DNA from: Rhabdophis nuchalis
Taxonomy: Eukaryota > Chordata > Lepidosauria > Squamata > Natricidae
Direction: 5' to 3'
Assembly: GCA_039707465.1 (NCBI GenBank)
Contig: CM077643.1
Location: forward strand, 42,992,105-43,056,104
Length of the DNA stretch: 64,000 nucleotides
A program made the position numbers and the translations under genes. The notes beneath the pieces are model-generated. The model ran no database searches and was not told where the DNA came from. It saw only the letters and a program-made list of their open reading frames with translations. Positions 55,554 through 64,000 of the stretch are shown in pieces. Each line of letters opens with the position of its first letter. Position 1 is the stretch's first letter.

Positions 55554-55865
55554 TGTGTCAGGGTTCCAAATAGCATCCAAAAGTAAATCAGAGTCCAAAG
55601 CAAAGTATTGCTAAAAGTTTTGATTTATTAAGAGAGCCATGTTGGCACATCTGGGAAAACCCAAATCTGAAAGCTTCCCAGTTTTCCCACGCAGTTGAAC
55701 GTTCAAGATCGTGCCCTCACACCTACAAGTCCATCACATGGTCCAATCTTCCACTGTCATGCTGGCAGCTTCCACCCATCCAGTTCAAGTCAGGTGCAGA
55801 GGTGCAGAGACAAAGGATGACCTTGGCTTTCTAGAAAGAATTTTGTTATGGCTACGTAGTATGTA
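55554..55865 (-). mobile_element. Possible solo LTR
   Basis: On the minus strand it ends GGAACCCTGACACA and has AATAAATC about 60 bp before that end, as in an LTR. ATGCC at 55,549-55,553 and 55,866-55,870 is a 5-bp direct repeat, but the start is then TACATAC and not TG. Boundaries are uncertain. Confidence 0.4.
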
Positions 55866-55903
55866 ATGCCTTACAATCCCCCCTCCCATTTTCCCACAAT
55901 AGA

Positions 55904-56570
55904 AAATAATAATAATAATAATAAATTTTATTTCTAACCCGCTCTCTCTCCCCAAAGGGACTCGAGGCAGGGCACAGGTAAATTAAGAACAGATAACATA
56001 GAACAAAGTACAAAATTAAAATCACATTAAATCATATCCTGCGCTAAAACAACTATAAAATACCAACTATCCTAAAGAAAACCTTAAACTAAAAACCCCA
56101 TAGAAGAGAGACTACCCTAGGCCGGCCAAGCAGAAAAGATGCGTTTTTAATTTTAGACGGAAGGAGCGGAAGTCCGTGGTCATTCTAACATCGGGGGGAA
56201 GGTCATTCCAGAGGGCTGGGCCCGCCATAGAGAGAGCTCTTCCCCTGGGTGTCGCCCGCTGACAAAGTCTAGTGGACGGTACCCGGAGAAGCCCCTCTCT
56301 GTGGGAGCGAATCGGCCGTGAGGATGTATGAGGCAGGATCCGATCCCGCAGATAGCTAGGTCCCGAGCCATGGAGCGCTTTAAAGATGATGACTAATACC
56401 TTGAAGCGCACCCGGAAGACGACAGGCAGCCAGTGCAGCTCGCGCAAGAGCGGTGTTATGTGGGTAAACCTGGAGGTTCCCATAATTGCTCACGCGGCTG
56501 CATTCTGGACCATCTGAAGTCTCCGGGTGCACCTCAAGGGGAGCCCCATGTAGAGAGAGTTACAATAGTC
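55904..56570 (-). mobile_element. L2 LINE 3' fragment
   Basis: Minus strand. The coding part (123 codons, 56,112-56,483) has LREL-HWLPV, SYLRDRILPHTSSRPI and LWNDLPPDV. The 3' UTR and an ATT tail lie at 55,905-55,925. Close in sequence to the long L2 at 12.8 kb. Confidence 0.87.
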
Positions 56571-56734
56571 CAGTAGAATAATAGAAAGTGTGGCAGGCCT
56601 CAGATCCACACAAAAAGATGGCTGCAGGCCTGAAAGCCTGACTCTTCTTCTGCTGGATTCCTGATTGAAGTTGAAAATCCAAAGCTCCATTTTTTTTCTC
56701 ACAACAATACAAACGGTACTTGGTTAATAGCTGA

Positions 56735-57190
56735 CTGAGTCAGTGACCAGTTGTACTTACAATCAATCCTTGAATGTCTGGCCATCTTCACAGCCCTGTA
56801 ATCATGTGATCACAAGCCAACTGCTTGACAACTGGCTTGCGCTTACAACAGTGGCAGATTCACAGCATAGCCTTTTACATCCTTCCCCCGCTGTCTTCCC
56901 ACAAGCAAAATCTATGGGGCAACATACTCCTGTAAGTTTCTTGCACTTCCTGAGGGTTTTTCTCCCATGATCATGTGAGCATGGAGACCCTACAACAGTC
57001 ACAACTTCATAGGCCAGTCATAAATTCCCCTCATTCAGCAGAACTGAAGAAGTTTCAAGAAAGAAAGAAATCGAGGAAGTCCAGTTGTCTTTTGGAAAAG
57101 CACCCTTGCCTTGGGACAACCATGACCTGGGTGATTGAGAATCTCCATAGACATTCCCTCATTCAGCACCTTCATAACTTTGAATAATCA
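56735..57190. mobile_element. Degraded Tigger-like MITE with an inserted foldback repeat
   Basis: Segments such as CTTGACAACTGGCTTGCGC and CATGATCATGTGAGC resemble the MITE interior. It is interrupted near 57,060-57,155 by a minus-strand copy of the foldback family. Ends not resolved. Confidence 0.4.
57060..57158 (-). mobile_element. Unassigned TIR/foldback repeat, copy 6
   Basis: AAGTCCAGTTGTCTTTTGG then GACAACCATGACCTGGGTG and GAGAATCTCCATAGAC. Confidence 0.5.
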
Positions 57191-57337
57191 CTGAATGAGT
57201 GGTCATAAACCAAAGGATACTTACTGTATGCTATTCTACTTCATTCATACATTTTCCTCTATACAACGTGCATACAAAAAAAGGCAGAACACACATCACA
57301 TCAGCATATTGCATTTGTCATTCCACCCACTCAATCA

Positions 57338-57755
57338 GAATAGAGCTGGAAGGGACCTTCAAGATCTTCTATTCCAACCCCCTGCTCAAGCAGGAGACAA
57401 GTGGCTGTCCAGTCTCTCCTTAAAACCCTCCAGTGATGAAGCACCTACAACTTCAGAAGGCAAGCTTTTCCACTGGTTAATTCTCCTCACTGTTAGAAAG
57501 TTTCTCCTTAATTCCAGGTTCCTTCTCTCCTTGAATAGTTTCCATCCATTGTTTCTTGCCCTGCCCTCTGGCACTTGGGAAAATAAGTTGACCCCCATTC
57601 CCCACTTAGTCCTTCTTTTCTCTAGACTAGACAAACCCAAATCCTGAAACCCTTCTTCATTTGTTTTTGTCTCCAGGCCTTTAATCATCTTAGTTCATCT
57701 TCTTTGCACTCTTTCCAAAGTCTCAACATCTTTTTTGTACTGCTACTGTACCTCA
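57338..57755 (-). mobile_element. Older CR1 LINE 3' fragment
   Basis: GAGCTGGAAGGGACCTTCAA, then antisense coding (NQWKSLPSEVVGA-like on minus). It is more diverged than the other CR1 copies and has no pentamer tail. Confidence 0.75.
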
Positions 57756-57759
57756 GTGG

Positions 57760-58970
57760 CGTCCACAGACACTAAGATAACACAACAGTGGTGAAAAATT
57801 CTACTGAAACAAGGATGTTCCCTGCAGTCTCCACTTTCCCAGGCAGATCAATATTCCCCAGCCTCATCCCCTTCAACCCCTTTTATTCCAAAATGGGACC
57901 TTAAACCTTGAACCTTAGTAATAGCTTTAAAACTGAAAACAAGCTTGGAAAAGATCTCATTTTACTACTGCTTGCTAGTTGGTCAAGGACAGCATCCTCC
58001 AGTCCTTCCATTTCTCAAATTCCTCTAGCAAAGGGATGCCAATAGCCTCTTTGTAGGATCTATCACACTGTCCGATCTCTCTCATGATCAGAAACGTTAT
58101 CATTTAATCATCTTATTGGCACCTGTCAGAAGTGCAAAGAAAAAAGCTGTGTTTTCCCAAGCAATTCTAATTCCACTTGATAAAAGAAAAAAAATGCTGT
58201 TCAAATTTATTTCAAAGGCGAATATATGATTAAATTCTGATGGGTCAACTGTGATGTTCCTGCATTGTTTTTAGCTTACAAGGTGCCAGACGCCTGTGTG
58301 CGAATATTCTGCTTTTCCCTATAGAGTTGTCCCTTCAGCAGTTCACAGCCTTCCTGGCTTTGCAAGCTTTCTGTAAAAGCCCAAGGGGAGACATCCAGAA
58401 GGCCTTTTCATATTTTCAAAGTGATCGAAAAATATGTTACAGAAAGACAATAGTAGCAGACCCACAGCTTCTGCCATCTGCAGCAATAAAGTTAGCTAAG
58501 AAGCACCTCTGGGGGGAAAGACATGTTCAGGCACCCTGAAAATATGGTAGAAAAACAGAAGCTTCCTTTGTGAGCTTTTTAATGAGAATTTGAAAGGCGG
58601 GTGATTATTTTGCATTATCTAGAAACAACAAAGTCAACTTTAAGCACTCCGTTCCAGATAGGATCAGAAAATTAAGAATCGAAATCCAAAATTAATTTTG
58701 TGATTTTGTTTTCAAGGCACTGGGATGGAAAAGTCTGTTAGGTCTGCGTAGAAGGGAACACCCCCAAGTATTTTTATCATATTCTGAGGTCCTCCCATAA
58801 GATTCAACTACCATGCTTAAATATTCTGGCCTCAGGGGAGTGCTTGTGAATAGTTTTAGATATCAAAATTGAGATTGTTTCTGGAATGCCCTATTTTCCT
58901 TAGAGTTAAGAGATCATTCCCATAATCATAAATTCCAGTAGAAGAGAATAGCTGTAGCTCAAGGTTGGAG
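57760..58970. other. Stretch with no recognised gene
   Basis: The 70-codon frame at 58,327-58,539 has no homologue I can name and no clear splice sites around it. Confidence 0.4.
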
Positions 58971-58974
58971 TGCT

Positions 58975-59145
58975 TGGCATTCTCTGAGCTTGGTTGCCCC
59001 AAAAGTGCTTTTTTAAGAGGACTTTCCTTGGTTTTTTCTTGAAGATGTTTTGCTTCTCATCCAAGAAGCCACTTGGATGCCTTTTGAAAAAGCCCCCTTG
59101 AGACAACCATGACCTGGATGACTAAGAATCATAGACATTCTGAGT
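58975..59145 (+). mobile_element. Unassigned TIR/foldback repeat, copy 7
   Basis: Both arms are visible: GGTTGCCCCAAAAGTGCTTT on the left, and AAAAAGCCCCCTTGAGACAA with CCATGACCTGGATGACTAAG on the right, around GATGTTTTGCTTCTCATCC. Confidence 0.6.
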
Positions 59146-59169
59146 CTGGTTGTTTGTTTGCAGACATTT

Positions 59170-59475
59170 TCACTACCCTACCCCCCGAACTTCGTACCAC
59201 CACAGACCTTCGCCTCTTCCGCCGATTACTCAAGACCCACTTTTTTCATCTAGCCGGCCTAGCCTAGATCCTGAGGTAATTTTTACAGACTTAGTGGATT
59301 TTATTTTTTATCAGTTTTAATTATATTTTAGCACAGGCTATATCTAATTTAATTATATTTTAGCGTTCTGTTTGTATTTATTACAGTTTGTTTTGTTGTA
59401 TGTTTTAAATTTTCCTGTGCACCGCCCTGAGTCCCATTGGGGAGATAGGAGCGGTATAGAAATGGAATAAAATCT
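59170..59475 (+). mobile_element. L2 LINE 3' fragment
   Basis: Codes a short RT end (TTLPPELRTTTDLRLFR-like), then GCACCGCCCTGAGTCCCATT and a GGAATAAAAT end. Confidence 0.8.
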
Positions 59476-59514
59476 AAATCTACCCAAGTAGCTAACATCA
59501 TCAGTGCACTAAGT

Positions 59515-59949
59515 CAGTGATGGCAAACCTTTTTTGCCTCGGGTGCCAAAAGCATGCGCTTGCGCATCATTGCATGCACTCGGGTGCCCACCCCCATAAT
59601 TTAAACCCTCCATGCCAAGCCCCCTGTGCATGCATGCATGACACCCTGCCTTGCTGCCCCACGCACACGCACACACAACTTTTTTGGAGCCTGAGGAGGC
59701 ATGGCATGGGGGGATTAAATTATAGGGGTGGGCACCTGAGTGCATGCAATATTGCGCAAGTCCATTTTTCGCTCTCTGGAGGCTTTCCTGAAGCCTCCAG
59801 AGCATAAAAAACTGCTGAAAATCAAGGCCAAAAATCAGCTGGCCAGCATGTGCATGCCTGCTGGAACTGACAGGGCAACATCTTGCATGCCCTCAGAAAT
59901 GGCTCTGTGTGCCACCTGTGACATGCGTGCCATAGGTTCGCCATCACGG
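59515..59949. mobile_element. hAT-type element, CAGTGATGGCGAACC family
   Basis: Starts CAGTGATGGCAAACC and ends ATAGGTTCGCCATCACGG. A perfect 8-bp duplication, CACTAAGT, lies at 59,507-59,514 and 59,950-59,957. Confidence 0.9.
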
Positions 59950-59959
59950 CACTAAGTAA

Positions 59960-60680
59960 TATCATCATCCCTCAATGTTGCCTAGTTGGGTAATGAAACA
60001 TCTGCAAGCAAACAACCAAGCTCAGAGTGCACCAAGGACTCCACCATCATAAATGATCAGGACTGATTCCATAAGTAGCTGTGTGTGCTTCCCATTTAAA
60101 CAGCCTTGACCACAAAGTCTCCAGCCCGAAGCCAAATTCCATGTTATATCAATAGATGTTACGGTAGCTGCCTCTCAACAGAACTTAAATAGATATAGTT
60201 TGTGCTGTGCACAGGACTTTCATGAAGGGCATTTTGTATTTTAATTCTGTGTGGTCGGTGTATGACAAGGCATACAGTGATAAATAATAAATAAAATAAA
60301 CAGAACAAATCCTGTCTCATATTACACAATTGTTGAGAAAAAATATATAGTTTATTTGGAGATTATAGTTTATTTACAGCTCCCATGATTTATTCCAGCA
60401 GCGGCAAACTATGGTTTCCAATTTTTTTTTAAAAAAACCATTGTTATTCGGTAAACACATAAAAACGGTGATACAAGCATTCCCACTAAAAAACAAGGTG
60501 TCCCCATAAAAATCAGCAGAAAGAGAAAAGTCCAGGTCTGCCAATGTGCATGAGCCTTCCAATTCACTCAGCATCATTATTCCATCTATGGCAGCCCTTA
60601 AAGTTCCCAAAGTATGTGCAGCTTCTGAAGCCAAATGTGGTCCACTAGTTTACACAGTGATTCTCTGAATGTGCAGAGTG
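59960..60680. other. Stretch with no recognised gene
   Basis: No supported feature. Confidence 0.4.
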
Positions 60681-61016
60681 CACATTATATATATATATAT
60701 ATATATCAGGGGTGGGTTTCTGGGGGTTCGCCTGGGATCGGGCGAACCCTTTCGTAAAATTTCCGGATCCCGAGCGATCCCTTTGGATCGTGGACCCGGA
60801 AGTAAGTCGCCGCTGCTAACTGCTGCTCCCAGCTGGGGCGGGCAGGCAGGAAAGCAAGCAAGGCGACTGCGCTGTCTTCTTTTTCTATCAGCGAAGCGCC
60901 GCCTCCTCCTCGCCCATGCTTCGCTGAGGGAAAAAGAAGACAGCCAGGCCGGTTCTCCGAAGGGGTCCCCCTTTCCCCTTCTCCATGGGGGTGGGTGGTG
61001 GGGGTGGGCCGCTCAC

Positions 61017-61574
61017 CTCGTCGCCCCACAACCTGCGGCCGCTGCTGCCGTGACAACTCCGAAGAGCAGCGCTCGGGCCAGGAGCCGCAGGCCAAAAAAA
61101 AAGAAAGCACACACACACACACAACCTACTTCAGGCGGCGGGAAACACGCAAGGAGAATCCACTCCCAGCTGTCTTCTTTTTCCTTCTGCGAAGGGTACT
61201 GGCCGCTGGCAAAGCGGGAGGCTCGGGAAGGCGGCGGGAGCGCCTTTCCCCCCCCCCTCCCTTTGCTCAGCCACCTCTTCCCCCCTACGCCTAGCCGCGA
61301 GTGGATTCTCCTTGCGTGTTTCCCGCCGCCTGAAGTAGGTTGTGTGTGTGTGTGTGCCGCCTTCCCGAGCCTCCCGCTTTGCCAGCGGCCAGTACCCTTC
61401 GCAGAAGGAAAAAGAAGACAGCTGGGAGTGGATTCTCCTTGCGTGTTTCCCGCCGCCTGAAGTAGGTTGTGTGTGTGTGTGTGCTTTCTTTTTTTTTGGC
61501 CTGCGGCTCCTGGCCCGAGCGCTGCTCTTCGGAGTTGTCACAGCAGCAGCAGCCGCAGGTTGTGGGGCGACGAG
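61017..61574. repeat. 219-bp inverted repeat inside the CpG-rich hAT
   Basis: Arms 61,017-61,235 and 61,356-61,574 are near-perfect reverse complements, with only a few mismatches seen (for example GCGGCCGC against GCGGCTGC). The 120-bp spacer ends with an extra direct copy of part of the right arm (about 61,290-61,350 repeats 61,426-61,486). Confidence 0.88.
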
Positions 61575-62159
61575 ATGAGACCTGAACATTATTACTTTTC
61601 TATGTTCCTTCAGGGCAAAAGAAAGAAGTGCAGCCTCGCAAGCGCAGCGCTCCGAGGGGAAGGGAGGGAGACCTTTTTTCCCCTGGGTTGCTTTCGGAGC
61701 GGATCGTGGGGGCTGCAGGCCCTATGCACCTTGGGGGGGGCACCCCAGAGACTAATCCGGCACACGTGGCAGCCGTTCTCCCCCCCCCCAAGGCAGGCGC
61801 ACTGGCGCTTTCGCTTTGAAGTCAGCTCTGTCTCTTTAATGCGCGCTCCCGGAGCTCGGCGCGCCCACCCCGCCTGTATAACTGGAGTCCATGGAGTTGT
61901 ATTGAGTTCAGAGGGAGGAAGTTGCCCCGGGTGCTGACAACCCACGCTACGCCACTGGGTCCGAGTGAGTGGCCGGCGGGCGGGTAAGGAAAGTTGCTGC
62001 GCGCCCCAAAAATCCTCTGGCCCGCTGGCCGCGGTTGCTCGCTCGCTCGCTTGCTTGCTCACCCATTGGACGCCAGGTTCCTTCGTCCGGTGGATGGGTG
62101 AGAGAGAGAGCAAATAAATACAGCCAGCGGGCTGGCGGGCCGGTCAGGCTACTTCCTGG

Positions 62160-62695
62160 AGCTGAGGAGGTTTGGGGGGGGGGGAGACAGACAGACAGAG
62201 AGAGGCACAGACACACAGAGAGACAGGGAGGGAGGGGGGAACCAGAGAGTGACAGACACACACACAGAGACAGAGAGGGAGGGAGGGAGAGAAAGAGAGA
62301 GACGCAGAAAGTGATTTAAGTGCGTGAATGCGAGACAGACACACACACACACAAACACAGAGTGATAGAAGGGCGGATGAAGGGGAGAGAGACAGAGAGA
62401 GAAAGAAAGAAAGAGAAAGAAAGAAAAAAGTGAGAGAGAAGAAAGAGAGAGAGAAAGACAGAGAAAGAGAGACAGAAAGGAAAGAGAGAGAAAAAGAGAG
62501 AAAGAAAAAGAGAAAGCGAGAAAGAAAGAAAGAGAAAGAAAAAGAGGGAAAGAAAGAGAGAAAGAGAAAGAAAGAGAGAAAGAAAGAAAGAGAGAAAGAG
62601 AAAGAGGGAAAGAGAGAGAGAAAGAAAGAGAGAGAGAAAGTGGGAAAGAGAGAGAGAAGGAAAGAAAGAGAAAGAAAGAAAGAATGTATGACCAC
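62160..62695. repeat. Long purine tract (GA/GAAA-rich)
   Basis: More than 500 bp almost without pyrimidines on the plus strand from about 62,380, and mixed ACAC/AGAC before that. Lys/Glu/Arg-rich and Ser/Phe/Leu-rich frames here are low-complexity artefacts. Confidence 0.92.
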
Positions 62696-62884
62696 AATTG
62701 AGCCCAAGTTTAGTTGTTAACCAAGACCATTGTTAAGTGAGTTTCACATTTTCCAAGTTGGCCACTCCCACCCGGTCACATGGCTGGCAAGCCACTCCCA
62801 CCCAGTCACATGGCCAGCAAGCCACTCCCACAAAGCAGGCCACACCCACAGAACCTGTTCCAAAAAATTTGAAACCCACCCCTG

Positions 62885-63261
62885 ATATATATATATATAT
62901 ATAAACGGCTGTTTGTGTGTGTGTGTTCCAGCATAACTTTAGAACGCCTTGAGCAATTTCAACCAAACTTGGTACACAGATAACTTACTCTCTGGAAATA
63001 AATATTATGGGAGTAAAACGCCCATAAACCTCCTTGGGGTGTGTGTTCTGTTAAGATATAGCCTTAGAATGGCTTCTACTGTACTACTGTAAAATGGCTT
63101 CTACTGTGCAGTGCAATGGAGTTGCCATTGTAATGGCTTCACAGTACTCCACAAAGGGACTCCCTCTGGTAAAAGGGAAAATCTAACATTAGAAATTACA
63201 TTTTGTCTGGACATTTTGCCACTATAAATAAATACCCGGGCAATGCTGGGTTATCGGCTAG
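62885..63261 (+). mobile_element. Helitron-like element, 3' part
   Basis: AT repeat, then CCAGCATAACTTTAGAACGC and AACCAAACTTGGTACACAG, ending in a small hairpin (ACCCGGGCAATGCTGGGT) 8 nt before CTAG at 63,258-63,261, followed by T. A 3' hairpin plus CTAG|T is the Helitron ending. The 5' end (TC) is not clear, perhaps because the hAT sits in the AT repeat there. Confidence 0.55.
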
Positions 63262-63264
63262 TAT

Positions 63265-64000
63265 TACCCTAAAAACAGAATAACAATCTTAAAACTTCTA
63301 TAATTAGCCCTGTTTCCTAGTTGAAAATCAAAAGGGTGGACTGGAAGAGCAGGATGATCTCCCAGCCAACAAAACTGATCACACGTCAGCCATTGGGCTC
63401 CGATGTCTTTGCAGGAATTAATGTCAGAGAAACATACAAGCTAATAAGAAACGAAGAATAAAAGCCTTCAGAAGCTTTTCCCTAATTAATTTGTGTACTT
63501 TTCTTAAATAAGAAATAACTTCTTGAAACCATTACTTATTATACCTAAGCATCTCGCTATCAGTCATAGCAGACATGAGGCATTTTTTTCCAAATGAAGG
63601 TTTTGTCATTACTGTACAGTAACATTTTAATGATGCCAATGATGTTTACTTTTCTGTCCACTGAAAAGTAAGGATGATAGAAATCTGAGAGCATGTCTAA
63701 GGTGACCTGGAAAAACACAGGCAACTGTTGCATTACGACACTGCATCACGTGCTAAGCATTTCTGTTAGTGTAGACTGGTTCTGACCGGTTGGACATAAA
63801 CAAGGAAGCTGGCATGGAAAGTTACTAGCACACCCTCTGACATTCAACACCTTGGAGAAAAGTTCCCACCTTCTTGCAACGTGCTAACTATCAACAAAGA
63901 TCACGTGACTCCTATTCTACTGTGTGAATTTCCTTATATGGTCATGATTTATGTATTGTTTACATATGACGATGTATGCTTAACCCTGCCTTCTGATAAA
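63265..64000. other. Stretch with no recognised gene
   Basis: AT-rich, apparently single-copy DNA to the window end. Confidence 0.4.

Larger units (their letters stand above)
60707..62884. mobile_element. CpG-rich 2.2-kb hAT-type element
   Basis: Starts CAGGGGTGGGTTTCTGGGGG and ends TTGAAACCCACCCCTG. It is flanked by ATATATAT on each side, which fits an 8-bp duplication but lies in an AT repeat and so is weak. Inside are a CpG-rich block (60,780-62,160), a 219-bp inverted repeat, a purine tract, and near the right end a Tigger-like fragment and two copies of GCCACTCCCACCCRGTCACA. No transposase frame was found. Confidence 0.75.

Noticed and set aside
58327..58539. Small protein gene candidate, 70 codons
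   Set aside because: No homology recalled, no acceptor or donor in the right phase, isolated.
60669..61589. Long frames in the CpG-rich block on both strands
   Set aside because: The two strands encode the same peptides because of the inverted repeat; composition is low complexity with runs of HTHT and VCVC from AC repeats.
62144..62720. Ser/Phe/Leu and Lys/Glu/Arg repetitive frames
   Set aside because: Translations of a purine tract.

Overview
The window is vertebrate nuclear DNA, most likely from a squamate reptile and probably a snake. The evidence is one intron-containing vertebrate gene embedded in reptile-type repeats: Sauria-type tRNA SINEs with a BovB-like tail, CR1 LINEs ending in AATAC/ATTGT pentamers, L2 LINEs, many hAT and Tc1/mariner-like MITEs, and a Ty3/gypsy chromovirus. 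The snake assignment rests on recall of which repeats are common there, not on any search.

Gene region (about 0.9-6.0 kb, minus strand). The only host protein-coding gene I can support is hemojuvelin (HJV/RGMC), the BMP co-receptor of iron homeostasis. It has three coding exons: signal-peptide exon 5823-5934, middle exon 3608-4113 and last exon 886-1500. All junctions are GT/AG with matching phase, and they give a 410-residue protein. The usual FG-DPH autocleavage motif of the family reads FGNPH here. The introns carry a Sauria SINE and several MITEs.

Repeat region (6-64 kb). I see no other host gene. Main blocks: a nearly full-length L2 LINE at about 12.8-17.5 kb (minus), broken by one frameshift between its endonuclease and reverse transcriptase; a long CR1 LINE at 22.2-24.6 kb (minus) with a 798-codon open frame, inserted into an element made of short CATGGC-AGTTG motifs; a four-level nest at 41.9-44.1 kb (hAT, inside it another hAT, then a solo LTR, then CR1); a young Ty3/gypsy chromovirus at 45,071-50,766 with LTRs that differ by about one base, a 5-bp target duplication, protease-RT-RNaseH-integrase-chromodomain in one frame, and a primer-binding site that matches its own LTR, as in self-priming Tf1/sushi elements; and a CpG-rich hAT element at 60.7-62.9 kb holding a 219-bp inverted repeat and a long purine tract, next to a Helitron-like 3' end at 63,261.

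Between these lie at least twelve hAT-type elements, most with readable 8-bp duplications; several TA-flanked Tigger-like MITEs; a Tc1-like MITE; a terminal-inverted-repeat family I cannot name; many CR1 and L2 3' ends; and single-copy-looking AT-rich DNA with no feature I can support. I found no CRISPR, operon, rRNA or functional tRNA gene, and no clearly new biological system. The best leads are the altered HJV cleavage motif, the self-priming gypsy element and the CpG-rich foldback hAT.
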